A stretch of 64,000 nucleotides of DNA. Origin: Melocanna baccifera. Its lineage: Eukaryota > Streptophyta > Magnoliopsida > Poales > Poaceae. The notes below the pieces were generated by a model, which made no database searches, was not told the DNA's origin, and saw nothing but the letters and a program-made list of their open reading frames with translations. This document shows positions 1-12,057 of this stretch, piece after piece. The translations under genes and the position numbers were made by a program. The stretch covers positions 20,686,001 to 20,750,000 of the forward strand of contig CM070678.1 in assembly GCA_036346265.1 (NCBI GenBank), in the 5' to 3' direction. Every line of letters starts with the position of its first letter. The stretch's first letter is position 1.

Positions 1-488
1 TGTCATTTATTTATGAATTGATGTCATTCTTGTGTGTTTATAATTATATTGGAGTTATATTTATACTATTGCTTATACCGCAACTATTACAACACCTCCT
101 AACTTGTTTTGAGTTCAAACTTGAAATGCTAGGTTGGCTGTCAGGCTGTCAGCCCATCTTCCACTTGATCTATTTGCATCAAAATTTCATCCTAGAAGTC
201 CTCAACTTGTATATCCTTAAAATAAGATATCTTCTACAACGATCTATCAATAGTTCAAAATACCCTCAACGGTATTTACATTCTCTTTGGCACATCTTCC
301 TTCTGTTCTTATATAATATCCAGCAGTCATTGAATCCCTAATGCTTACCACTAACAAAAAAGCTTGATCTGGCAAGCTAGATGAACCAAATTTAATAGAA
401 ATAATGCAGCAGGAGCTTCTCTGATATGCATAAAACTTACTATATGCTCCCATTTATATATGACATGCGAACTAAATACAAAATATAC
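1..488. other. region after the VPS16 fragment; terminal exon not recoverable
   Basis: On the minus strand this follows the last clear VPS16 exon. The family's final exon (about 60 residues beginning AYAR) should lie here. A weakly similar stretch near 340-440 starts after a plausible AG (reading Y-A-then-degenerate), but it cannot be read through in one frame to the expected end. I treat it as decayed or lost. No other gene is visible. Confidence 0.35.
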
Positions 489-1200
489 CTCCGATCTTTC
501 TCGGGGATGTGTTAATTTTGGAATATGTTTGAGAGCTTCAGTTTTTTGACCAGCATCAATACATGCTTCCACGGAAGGTTTATAGCCTGTAAGTTCAAGA
601 AAGTTCGAAATTATCATACTCAAACAGATATATGATCATGTGAAGTATTTTTACAAGTAATATTATTAAGATGGAATTATCATTCGCATGGAAGAAGCAT
701 GAATTTTGATATCTCCAATATAACTATACTTATCATGTAAACCTACCTCCTGGTGGCCTCCTCTCTTTCGAAAATTTTTCCAAAGCATCCCAGTTCCCAG
801 CTGTAGCTAAAGCACATGATTTGAGCCAGTACCACCTCTTATCAGGAACCTAAGCAGCATTACGGAGATTAGAAACACCAGAATACAATAATCATCAGCC
901 ATTTCTTTTTTTTTTGTTTGAAGGGTAAAGTTCAATACCTTGAACTCTGACTTCACTTTGAGTGCAGCTCGTTCATTTCCCATTGCAATACAGGTTTTGA
1001 TTGTATCACTGACACTAGAACCCACAAATATTGCTTGCTTTGTGGAAACTTCTAGTTCATGCTGCGATCTGAAAGTAAGAAAAATAATCAGAAAATGGTG
1101 AAGTCATAGCATTCTTAAGCACAAAGAAAATCACACCCATGGTTTCCCTCTAGAATTGGCTACAGCATGGAATTCAGTAGAAGACAAAGGTCAGCATCAT

Positions 1201-1491
1201 GCCCCGCTCGTTTCAGCTTTTTTTCAGCTTCAGCTTCTAGTTTCAACTTTTTTTTCACTATTCAGTAATTCGTTTTTTTCTGAATTTTTTTAGATTTTTG
1301 GAGCTTTTTTATATTTTTCTTTTTTTCCCATGTTCCTTTGCATTGTCCGTGATGGGTTAATATATTTTTTTTCTATTTTTATATATTTTTTAAATTTAAT
1401 TATGCCCAAAAGGCCAAATCAACTACAGTAAAAAAACCAGCTACATTGAAATTTCAACCAAAAGCTAAAAGCCATCACTAAAACGAACGCC
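1201..1491 (-). mobile_element. Tourist-like MITE in the VPS16 intron
   Basis: About 290 bp, beginning GCCCCGCTCGTTTCAGC and ending AAAACGAACGCC, which are inverted ends. It contains the T-rich core with 'cattgtccgtgatgggttaa' and the 'ctacagtaaaaaaa' segment. It belongs to the same family as copies at 45712-46060 and 62082-62360. It lies in the intron between the 2946 and 1068 exons. The flanking duplication is not clear in this copy. Confidence 0.7.
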
Positions 1492-2439
1492 CAGTCACCA
1501 AGAATGTGGGTCGACCAGGTCGATGAACGGGGTCACAGGTGGCTAAAAATGTGGGTCAAAGGGGTAGTGTTCTTCGGGACGCTAGTTCGGAACACGGGAC
1601 GTGATCCTACCAAATCCGGGTCGATGACATAATTAAAGTCAGATAATATCTTAGGTATTGGAAAAGAAAAAGGAAAGGAATAAAAAGAAGGAGAAGGGAG
1701 TAGGCTGTAGCTGAAGTTGGAAATTTGCACAAAAGATCCATGTTCAGGCGTTCAGCACAGAAGATCCACCCTTGGGTGCTGTGACATGTGAAGATGAAAA
1801 AAAGCAATAAACAAAACAAGGCAGCACTTTCCTCTTACAGACCCACGTTGGTATGTCCCCATCCTGACCTCTACCCCAGTCTTTCTTTCCTTCGAAGCCT
1901 TCTTCCTCCTCCACCAAAGCCTCCTCCACCAAAGTGGCTGATAGCCTTGCTGCATATAGGGCGAGCGTTGTACGCTCTGGTTCTGAGGTGTTCATGGACC
2001 AGGTCCCCGAATTTGTGACCAGTTTGATTGCTGGCGATATGTCCAGTGCCACTGGTTAGTGGAACCCTTAGTGGTCCAGTTCAAAAAAAAAAAGCCCCAT
2101 GGTAGAGGAGATGTCCAGCCAACGCCCAGCAGCCATTCTTTCTTTCTTCTAGTATTCCTCCAGCTTAGCTTCGCGTCTCGACCTGCCTATCCCCCCTCTC
2201 GCCCCTCTCCCCCGGGATCATGACCGGCGGTGACCTAGATCACCGGCGACCCGCAATCCAACGTGCTCGAACCGGGGTCGTGGATCGCAGCATCGAGCCA
2301 TCGACCCACGATCCCGCTGACTATGGTCAGCATCTCTCAAAGATTGTCAAAATAAAGTTTCACCCCAGCTGACCCCAGTACCTAATTGGCTAACTGAAGA
2401 TATAGCGCACCTAAAATGCCAGTAAACATAATACTAGGG

Positions 2440-2544
2440 AAAGATGAGTCAACATATTTTACAGGTGTGAGCTGAAAGATGAGTCAACATATTTTTAACA
2501 CGGACTGCTAAGGATTGTGAGCTGAAAGATGAGTCAACATATTT
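2440..2544. repeat. three copies of a 21-bp unit
   Basis: The unit AAAGATGAGTCAACATATTT(T) occurs at 2440-2460, 2474-2494 and 2524-2544. The second and third copies also share the preceding GTGAGCTG. Confidence 0.9.
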
Positions 2545-2712
2545 TACAGGTGTGAAGCAAATGGAGGACTCATGATGATTGAGTGGATACGCACCATGTC
2601 AATGGTTAAAATGGCATATGCAATTTAATTATGCCTCATTTTTCCTTGGTGTCTCAAAGCTTTAATTCATTTGATGAATCATTACATAGGAACCAGGCAC
2701 AGAGCAGAGTTT

Positions 2713-2784
2713 AGAGCTTTTTTATGGGCACTGCATGGTCTGATTAGTTCAGAGCTTTTTTATGGCCACTGCATGGTCTGATTA
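2713..2784. repeat. 34-bp tandem-like duplication
   Basis: Two copies, 2713-2746 and 2751-2784, differ at one position (GGGCAC versus GGCCAC) and are separated by 4 bp. Confidence 0.9.
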
Positions 2785-4894
2785 AGATATCTTCTTTCTT
2801 ATGTTCATCGGTCATCACTAACCTCGCCAAGATGCTAACCACCAAATCTCTGTAACTTCATCCTATCATCCTTGTCCTAGGAATGAGGCGATAGTGTTCT
2901 CACATCGCAAGATAGGGAATAGGATTCTAAAAAATTGTGGCATACCTTAAAAATTTGTCATGCTCTTCAGCAGCTTTGGATCCAAAAAAATGTTCCTTGG
3001 TCTCCGGAAAAAGCCTGTGGGCCTGCTCAACGAGCCTCACTTGTGGACCATGGAGAGGTGACCCCTTTCTTGCCATTGGATTCTTCTCCAATTCTCTCGA
3101 CTCCTTCAACAACAGAAAGGCCGCATCGTGCGATTGCTCTCAATAGTTTAGGCAAGCAAATTGAGATGTAAAGAACTCATGCTAGGAGATAGTACTGATT
3201 ATAGTATGTTAAATTTGACTGATATCCCTTCCAGCAGATAGTTTATTTCATGAAAAGCAAAACAGCTCACTGAGCTTATTTAAAAAGATATATTCTATTG
3301 AAATAATATGAAAGACAGCACGTATGCAGCACGCATTAGATATAGAGTAATAGACAGATCATCACATATGAAACCTACTTGGAGTCTCCCTGTTGATAGA
3401 AAGAAGTCCTTCAAAGCTTCATGCTTAGAATGTCTGTGAGCATAACAGACATGCAACCATGTTGAAACAAAGCTATACATTTAGTGGACAAACCAAAAAC
3501 AGGACGGATGCGTCACCTTGCATATGCCATAAATAAATCTCGAGCCAAAGGCCTTGCATTGATTACACCAAAAAAATCCAAAGGAGCGTTCTGTAAAAAT
3601 AAGATTATGTTAAAGAACATTAACAATGAATGACATAATGAGAGGAAACACTTTTAGTTACAGTTCCCAAATTTTTTGTTTCACTAGTTAGAAGAGTAGA
3701 AGACTAAAGGTGCCACATCAATAATTACAGCATGCTCTATGTTCATTCCTATCAATTCCCAGCAAATGTACCTTATCTGGAAATACCTTTGTCAAGAGGG
3801 GGAGGGAAGGAGATTTACTTACCTTTTCTATAGCTACCTTCTGCCAGATATGGAAAAGCACAAGGTACACAAGATCAGTATCACCGCTCTCAATTGCCTT
3901 TGATAATGCCTTGTCTTGTTCATCAAAGCTTAGCAACAAGGGAATCTGTTAAGGTGAAACAAATGTCAGATGATTTCTCATGCAGGCAGCTAATCTGCTA
4001 GACCTGTACTACTGTTTATTCTTTTTGACTTCTGCATGCTAGTTTTTGTGCACTTAACTGAAAAATCTCTCATATTTCTTACACAATCTGACAGCATATT
4101 AGTAATTTAGTACCCAGTAAGGAGTATGAATGTATGACTGCACCCAAAAAAACCACATTTATCAGAAGAAACTCTTAATTTAATGATTACATCCTAACCA
4201 CCTCATCCATTTGCACCTGACAAACAGGAAGACCATGATACTGCTGTTCAAATAGTAGTCTTAAGCAACCGTATCATTTGGCAGTACACTTCAATCTTTA
4301 GCATACCCGAAGTCCCGAGTCCTGACTACCTAAAGCATTAGAGTAGACTTTTACTTAAGGTCATTCTTTTGTTCCCTTCTTTTGAATATTCTTTTTTCCC
4401 TGTACGCTTGTAGGAGATTGTCATGTTCATGTCCCAATTCTGGTTCATATGCATTGAAAAAGCATGCTGTGCCATAAGATCCTTAGCTCCATGCTGCCTA
4501 CATGACATGCTTCAATTTGAAAGCATTACTAATTTAAACTCAGATGTAAATTTAGTGCCACAAATGGTCAAGCAGCATGGCAGTGCATTATCATCTTTAG
4601 GAAGAGAGGAGGGATGGTGCAAAAAATTGAAGATAATCAAGGTTCAAGGAACATGTTACATGTACCATAAAAGCTGTTTTCTAAAACATCCAAACCCAAG
4701 ACAGTGCTCAAAAGACTCGATTGCTAAATCAATCAGTTGAAACATATCCACCTTAGTCACTAGCCCAAAAGGAAACCTGCCTGCTTTGAGGATTGGGATT
4801 CATGGTAAACGAGCATTGCAGCCAACTTTCGCCGTCCACTGTTATCTGCATGAGCTGCCACTGCAGCGTATGATATGCCTTTGCATAACCTGAG

Positions 4895-7087
4895 CTGCAA
4901 CAGAAAGAACATGTAAAAGAACCTCTGAACAAGAAAAATTACGATCGGCCTGGGTCTATGCCCTCCATAGCACCGAGTGCATCCGGCCCTGCTTTAGGCT
5001 ACGAACTGAATAATTCCTATCTAATACGAAATCTTATTTTATGCATGTTCCATAAGGAATATTTTGAAGGAGTGACGTGTCACGCCACGCTGGTTCGATG
5101 ACTTGGCAACTGGCATCAGCACCCCATGATGTATTAGGCTTTTGACGGGCCCCCGTTCCTGTTCTTTGCAGTCTCTTGACACGGGTAGCAATCAGTTTTA
5201 CGACATAAAGCAGCGAAAGGGGAAGGAAAACAGTAGTCTGATTTGTAGAGCATCTTGATGAGGGACCATATGCAAGGCAGCAAGGGGCGACAGCTTTCCT
5301 AGATACTACTGCCTCTCGCTTTGGTAAAGCTTTCTTTTTTTTTTCTAAACTTAATTATAATCGATCAATTCTAAAGAAATTAACCGAACGTTCGGCGTCA
5401 TCATACAAAACCTAATTAAGGGCGAGATCGTGTTCATTTTAACTACAAATTATGTCTGAACTTTCTTCTGATAAGTTAAAGCATGAATGGTATAAAAAAC
5501 AGCTAATTGTGATTGTGCCTGTCGTGCAAAATGAAATTTTGGTGGAAGTAGCTGAAGTCTGAAGATAGTATGTGCACCTTAACTTTAGATTTAATGTTGA
5601 AGTGTGTTGTGTATGGCTCATGTATGTATGTAAAGGAAGGGGTCGTGTCTGGAAAAGCGGAGCGAAACGTAGTTTTTCAAACACAGCCTTACAAGTGAAG
5701 TTAATGCAGTTGTGCGGTGTTACGAAATATTGTGGGCTGGGGGTGCGAGGGGCTTCGACCCCACAGTATGGACTAGGTGTTCGAGTCAAACATGTAACCG
5801 GAATACATATATATATATCGTTGACCTCTTGTAACCTAAATCGTGAAAAGAAACTCTTTATACAGATGAAGCTGCTGTGATTCGGCGCTGGGGAAGTAGG
5901 CATTGTCGAACCTCATTAACAAAACTTCGTGTCTCTTGTGTGTTTTTATACTTGCTGTAAATGTTCTTTCGTGATAGGGCTGCTGCCAGTTTCAACATAG
6001 AGTGAAATGCCTTTTCAGATATTTTCCATCACTGATATAAATTTACCATTTTTACTGTGCATGTCAACATAATTAAATCCTAGTCGTTTGTTCAATCACT
6101 TAAAAATGGTATACCATGCATAATGCCCAATATATGTTTCGGTGGAACCACGAATTTCCTTGTAAAAGATGTGGAGTTAGGCTTTTGAGATTGCAATCAT
6201 TTGGCACAAGAATGCCTTTTCCTTTTCGTTCACACAGAAAATTAAGCAGTCGTTGTTAGCATATCAAATCACTTCGACATCTTCGGATATACAGAACAAA
6301 AGGTCAACTGACGCAATGACAAAAGGGCATTACTCATCAGCAACTAAATGTCTGAATCTATTGGCCTTAGAAGCAAGCATCTCATCTAACTGAAGAATTG
6401 GAGTTTGTGCTTCACTGTATTGCTGGCAGCATTTACAATTTACAACTTAAGTTCACTGAACTCCTTTTACTTCGAGGACAGATAGACTCAGCGGAATAGT
6501 ATGAAATTTCACAAACACATAATCTTTTCTCCGAAGATAATCGAGCTTCTAGAAACCATGGTTGGTATGATTGTTTTGCAAAGCAATAGCAAAGAGATTT
6601 ATAAAGGAAACATCTCGTCCGCTAACAATTGTTTCTGGTCTTCTTTTCCTTTTCTTTGTGTAGGGATAAAGCTAAATTGGTAGTTCCTCTTTTCAAACGG
6701 ATCTCTTGTCACTTCAGGCAAAAGATACACTGAACCTTGCAAGCTGTGTTTATCTTATCAAACAAAAAGAATCACTAGAACGACAAACTTTGGGGGAGAA
6801 AAAACAAATTTTCGGTGACACACTCTTGGAATCATTTTGCTGAAAATTACTAGGTGCAACATACACAAAATTTTGCTTGCTCATAAAATTTCATACACAA
6901 ATTGAGGTAAAAACATGCTAACTTCAGATTTACATATATGCAGTACTGATTGAGACGCGCCAATTGGACAAAAAAAAAGAGAAATACTATACACCGCTAT
7001 ACCATTGAATTCAAAATCGGTCGGATCGGACGCACCCATCCTTCAAGCCACTACATGTGCATTGAACCTTTCGGATTTTTATACATA
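4895..7087. other. intergenic, no gene recognised
   Basis: AT-rich sequence with scattered short open frames on both strands and no recognisable domain. Nothing between 4895 and about 6000 resembles the upstream VPS16 exons, which supports truncation rather than a distant exon. The stretch around 5740-5940 has an LTR-like look (TATATATATA near 5809 and a C/T-rich 3' part), but no boundaries were found. Confidence 0.4.
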
Positions 7088-7470
7088 CTAGCCACATAAG
7101 CGTGGCGCCATGCCACGCCAGCCACCATATAGACCGAAGTAAAAGAGGTGAAAATTTGCAGCAAAAGGAAAGCGTAGGGGCATTTTCGTAAAAACTGAGG
7201 GCCTTTTTGCAATAAAAGAAGAGCAGATGGGCTTTTTCGTAAAAAAATAGGGACCTTTGCGGAAAAAATAAGGGCCTGTACGTAATTACGAGAAACCGCA
7301 GGTCGTTGCCCAACAAAAAAAGTGTGTAGGGGTTTTTTTTTGCAAAAATTCAAAGACTTTTTTTGCGAGAACCAAGGACCTATACATAATTACCAAAAAC
7401 TTAGAGCCCTTTTCATGAGGATTGCCACGTGGGCACGGTGAGGGAGCGAAACCCCCCTCCTATAATATAT
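7088..7470 (-). mobile_element. candidate short non-autonomous Helitron (minus strand)
   Basis: Read on the minus strand, the sequence ends in CTAG followed by T (7091-7088, flank 7087). Just inside is a perfect 7-bp hairpin (GCGTGGC / GCCACGC, 7100-7118, 5-nt loop). A hairpin followed by CTRR is the 3' signature of Helitrons. The 5' TC end should lie near 7470, where the minus strand reads a TATATTATAGGAGGGGGG motif, but I cannot fix it. There is no coding content. Confidence 0.4.
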
Positions 7471-7478
7471 GTATTATG

Positions 7479-7929
7479 AGACGATAAGGATGAAGCGTCA
7501 TAACCATTATGTATCATATGTTTCTCTCATTTCCCTCTCTTGACCCCCTTCCCCTTTCCTGTAACTACTTGCACACGTCTATGTTTCTCTCGCTCCTCTC
7601 TCTCTCCCCTGTAGCTGCTTGCATGCGAGTTGTGTCTAACGAGCAACACCGTGGGGGAGTAACCCCTATGGACGTGAGTGGCGGCCATGGGTGATCTCAG
7701 TGGTGCACGGTCAGACGAGAGTTCATGTGGTAGCGGCTACTAGGCGAGCGCAACGACCACAGGCTCGCCCGAGCACAATGGCAGGTGGCAATGGGCTCAC
7801 CCAAGAGAGGCGGGGTGACTATGGGCTTGCACAACAACGACAACGAGATGGACGACAAATGGCCATGAGAGCACGGTGGTGGGCGGCGTGCTCAAAACTC
7901 ACCTACTCATGTTAATTGCCTCCAGTGAG
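7479..7929. other. intergenic, no gene recognised
   Basis: C/T-rich segment at 7520-7610, then moderately GC-rich sequence with two short overlapping plus-strand open frames (7509-7694 and 7691-7915). Neither has a recognisable domain. Confidence 0.3.
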
Positions 7930-8645
7930 CTAGACTGATAGTTTGAAACTTGAAGATTTTTTTCATACTCTCTTGAAAACTGAAACTACTATAAAACTTG
8001 GAGTTTTTGACTTTTTGAAATCCGCTTGAAACTTGAATTTATCAAGTGAAGCTCACCTTAAACTTTTTTGAAACTTGATGTTTCGGCATGGAACTCACAT
8101 AGAATTTATTTTGAGACTGCTTCAATATGAAACTTGTTGTGAACTTTTCTGAAAATTGAAGCTTTTGCATAGTACTCTTGTGAAACTGGAGCTTCGGATT
8201 GAAACTCGGTTGAAACTTGTTTAAACTCCAGTATTGATTGGAATCTTCATTGAAGCACACCGCTGAAATTATTGAATTAAATCATCACATTTTGAAACTT
8301 TGCTAAAACTTAAAACTTTGTGAAAATTCGCCCAAAACTTGACACTTGAAACCCAATATTTTTTTTTGAAATTTGATGTTTCCTTTGAAACTCGAATGAA
8401 ACATTTATGAGATTTTCTATGAAACTTGTTAAACTTTTTGAAACTTTGAAGTTTTTTTTGAAACTCAAAACTCATTTTTTTAATCAAGTTTAAGTTGTGA
8501 AACCCATTGAATCTTTAACTTTAAGATTTGATAGTTGTAGAACACACTGAAACTCTATAAAACTATGTTTGAAACTCTTTGAAACCTGCGAAATATAGAT
8601 GGAACCTATTGAAATCCAGGTGAAATATGCCTATACTGTTGGAAA
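7930..8645. repeat. degenerate array built on GAAACTTG-like units
   Basis: Over about 700 bp, variants of TTGAAACTTG / TGAAACTC / TTGAAATTTG recur at irregular spacing, all in the same orientation. The array gives Phe/Lys-rich open frames on the minus strand (8042-8260 and 8269-8487) that are a by-product of the repeat, not genes. It looks like an old, diverged minisatellite. Confidence 0.7.
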
Positions 8646-11460
8646 CGATTCTAACGTGGGGTAGCATCTCCAACAATAGCGTGGGGTAGCATCGTCCAAA
8701 AAAATGGGCCTATATGTGTACTAGCATATACTACGATACCTTTCTTTCCAACTTATGGCTTATGATATCTCCTAAATAAATAAATAGAATGGCGTCTTCA
8801 CCTTTTTTTCGAAGCGGTTTATTGGGATAGTTTTTTTGAATCGGTTTATCTACTTAACAACATTCGGTTTATTCACATAAACACTCACACTAAAACCTAA
8901 AGTTATAAGCCGCAGCTGAAAAGAACGCACCCTACAGTTGACATTCTACATGTTATCGCAAAATCAGCATCATGGGCCAAAACCACAGTACTTCATAATT
9001 CTCCACATATAGTGACCCGTATGCATAATCTTTCCAGGCTTCAGCACATACCACGGGCAGAACAAATCCGGGGGCTAATCAGGGGGCACTTATGCGTTTC
9101 AGCGTTTGGTTTTGGCAACTTGGCAGTTTATTCTAGCGCAGGACCCAGCACGAACCGATCGAATTCCGGTGGCGACCATTGGTGAATTGCGGTTGTTGGA
9201 AAGGAGATCGCAGGCATCATTATGCTTCAAATGAACTGCATTTTCATGAGCTAGCTGCTAGCTACTGATCGACTCCCTTATATTTTAAGAAAGTAAGTAG
9301 GTATCAAGCGGCTGCTGCAACCGTCTGTGTATCAGTGCTTGCAACAACATGTTGGGCTCAACTGGATCGGGTTTTGCAACGACATGTTGGTCTCAACCGT
9401 CCTTTTTTGTGTGTACCATACTGCAAGATTGGAAAATACATATTTTATTCTTGGAAGTTGGAACAACATGTTGGTTCCAACTTTCAACTTTCAACTCACA
9501 AGTCACAAATGTGATGTATCAGTGCGTTGTGATCACTATGTTTAGAACTCTCTAGTGCTAAGCAATGTTCGAGCTTCCTGTCTAAAATCTGAAGAGCAGT
9601 TGTGCTACTCGAAGCGATGAGTAGAAAGAAATTTGCGACGCAAGATCAAAGATATATTCTCCCAAAAACTCAGTAGCAATTAGAAACTGCATTGGAAAGG
9701 GAGGGACAGGAGTGATAGAGTGAGATGATCATTTTTCAGACCTTGACCTGTGCAATGTCAACTTTATCACCGCATTATTTTAAAAAAATTTATCACCGCA
9801 AAAAGAAATCAAGGATACTACATTGTGAGAGTAGCAGACATTGGGACCTAACTGAGGAAAAGAACCATATAATGGTAGCATGGAGACCAAAGGCTGCCTT
9901 GTATCACTGAGCCTTTTCACTGGTCTCTCACTGGGCTTGCATGGACAGACTGAGCATCGGTCCAGGATCTAATGAGACTGCAAAGTATGGAACTCATAGC
10001 ACGTTTTGGTCTGCCTGTGAGCACATAATTTCACCAGCGTGTCTGCGCGTGACATGTGAGTTTGGAGATTTGTAAAACATTATCTCGCAAATTATCGGTA
10101 CCCCATGTCGGATTCTATCTCAGCTATTTTCCTAATGGGCAAAGTTGGGAGAGATGATTGTGTCTGGGAGTAGAAAATGACCAGTCATTACAAGCGTGCC
10201 GCCTAATTGCTGTCGTTAGCGCTTTATCTAGCTCGATGTGAGAACTCATCATTGCCAACTTAACGTTTTGGAGGAAAGGGGCGGCATGGCCCAGTTTGGT
10301 CTTCACATTGTCTCCGGTCTCCATCGTTCTCCGCAAGGTATCGTTGCGAAACGAAGCCAAAATCTTTCGCTCGTTGAATCGCAGACACACACCAACCGAT
10401 TTTACAGTATATCATCTGCCACTGAGCTGATCTGCCTACGGCTCAGGATTTGCCTACGATGAGTAACCGTCAAGGACAATCAGTTCACTTGATCATAAAA
10501 CGGTAAGAGTTTGATCCAGACATCATAACATCTGTCACAATCATCTTTGATAATACGGTTACCACTTCCCACAGTAGAACTCATAATAATCACTCACTGC
10601 GGCACCAAGAAACGTAGCCGACTAACCGGCATTGCTGTGTCTCCTGATAATCATGTACTAGTTCTACGAGTAGAAACGCTGTAGCGCCCAGACAACGATA
10701 GGTGGATACAGAGAACTCCCCAGGTAGATCAGAGTGAGGTGGGGAAGATGGCAAGGACTCGTTAACATATCTTCCCATTAGCAACGACTGCTAGCTTTGC
10801 GGCCTCTTACGCCATGCAAATCCCCCAGCCCTGTCAATCTTTTCGCCTTTCCCTCCCCTTAATTTGCAGCCAAAATCACATGAATCAAAAGTGAAAGCTA
10901 CTCCGAATCAGACTTGTAGCTAGCTAGGAGGTGTCTTAGACAAGGCCATGCATGTATTAAACGGAGCATCGAGCACGGCGACATGGAGTTGGTGAGATGA
11001 CCAATGGCACATACATTGGCATGGTTCAGTTCCCAGTGGATACCGGCCGGTTACCAGTGACCATTATCGGCCAGTTGGTACTAGGGGTATATGCATTAGA
11101 CTTAAACAAAGGGCAAATATTCAATCTGATTTGTTTTTTACGTTATGCTTAATTGCTCCATCTAATACTAACTACTTTGCTTTAAGATTCGTAAACATTT
11201 CTAAAAATAAGTAGATGCAAAATCTTTTCGAGAAACCCAGCCGGTTTCCCGGTACTATAAGTTTTTCGCGTAAAACAGTGTCAAAACCGGCCGGTTTCCA
11301 CTGGCCGAGCGGGAACTGCAGACACCTGGCCGGCACTCGAGCACCAAAACTTTGGAACCCGCTTTTGCGCTTCAGCTGGAGGCGCACAAAGCAGAGCAAA
11401 GAGTTTCTCTTGCCGCGTCCTGCAGCACCGCGCGCACTGCACAGCAAAAGCCTCTCCTCC
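8646..11460. other. intergenic, no gene recognised
   Basis: Low-copy-looking sequence without recognisable coding domains. It holds the palindrome triplet at 9341-9481. Several short open frames at 10124-10462 and 11172-11475 overlap on opposite strands and show no protein-family signature. Confidence 0.35.
9341..9481. repeat. three copies of a 22-bp near-palindrome
   Basis: Copies at 9341-9362, 9376-9397 and 9460-9481 share the pattern G[CG]AAC[AG]ACATGTTGG..(C/T)CAAC, centred on ACATGTTG. The third copy is almost perfectly self-complementary over 22 bp. Confidence 0.8.
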
Positions 11461-12057
11461 CCCTACCACTACCACACCATCATCATGGCACGGCCACGGA
11501 GCTGTAAAAGCTCGGCCAAAATGCGCTCAAAAGCCTCCCTCCCTCTCATTTCTTCCATCCCATCCCCCACGCAGCACAAAGTCCACCATAATATATTGCA
11601 GAGCACCGAGCAAAAGGGAGCTTAGCTGCTCATATCAAAAATCTCCCACAGGCCACAGGACAACCTACTGAACCATTGCTGCCTGGCCATGTTCATCTTG
11701 TCTTGGGGATTAATACCCCTGCATTGTGCAGAGAGAATTAGAAGGCGTTCGACTTTCCTGTCCCTTCTGTTCATTCTTTAGTTCAGACAGGTCTCTCTCT
11801 CTCTCTCTCTCTTCGGTTCTTGGGATTCTGGTGTGTTTATATGGTAAGAGTATCTCAGGACAGAGGAAGAAAGGATGCATGTAAGGTAGCATGAGGTGAG
11901 TGTAGGAGGGAGAGATTCATACAATTTTGCCCCTTCTCATCTTCTGCCATTGAAATGTGGGCATAGAACTTTGTCCTAGTTGGTCCTCCAGTTTAGGAAC
12001 CCCACTTCTTGTTGTTGGTTTGTTTCTTCTGAGGGGTGATTAAATTGACTAGCACAG
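11461..12057 (+). promoter_or_regulatory. upstream region and probable 5' leader of the cytochrome b561 gene
   Basis: The 600 bp before the ATG contain a CT dinucleotide tract at 11792-11812, of the kind common as a Y-patch/GA element in plant promoters and leaders. A possible TATA-like ATAATATATT lies near 11588. The transcription start cannot be read from sequence alone, and a leader intron cannot be excluded. Confidence 0.35.

Larger units (their letters stand above)
1492..2945. other. content of the large VPS16 intron
   Basis: This is the rest of the 1.9 kb intron. At 1744-2052 the minus strand has an open frame of 102 codons with an acidic stretch (EEALVEEEEG). It could be another gene scrap in the same orientation, but I do not recognise it. 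At 2160-2330 there is a short GC-rich stretch. Two local repeat clusters follow at 2440-2544 and 2713-2784. Confidence 0.4.
489..4894 (-). pseudogene. VPS16: VPS16 (HOPS/CORVET subunit) gene fragment, C-terminal half, 5'-truncated
   Basis: VPS16 is a core subunit of the HOPS and CORVET tethering complexes at vacuole and late-endosome membranes. Eight exons can be read on the minus strand in gene order: 4894-4781 (LRLCKGISYAAVAAHADNSG), 3945-3838 (ESGDTDLVYLVLFHIWQK), 3590-3517 (FFGVINARPLARDLFMAYA), 3433-3379 (HSKHEALKDFFLSTGRLQ), 3127-2946 (RKGSPLHGPQVRLVEQAHRL), 1068-939 (VGSSVSDTIKTCIAMGNERA), 849-747 (DKRWYWLKSCALATAGNWDA) and 586-489 (EACIDAGQKTEALKHIPKL). All exon phases join and no in-frame stop occurs. 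The N-terminal half of the roughly 840-residue protein is absent upstream, and the last exon is not intact. The acceptor before the 3127 exon ends in AC instead of AG, and the first intron uses a GC donor. I infer a truncated duplicate, probably non-functional for vesicle tethering but possibly transcribed. Confidence 0.85.

Noticed and set aside
5439..5903. 154-codon minus-strand frame
   Set aside because: No domain; overlaps a 102-codon frame on the other strand and LTR-like sequence.
8042..8487. Two 72-codon minus-strand frames
   Set aside because: Generated by the GAAACTTG array; Phe/Lys/Ser repeats rather than a protein.
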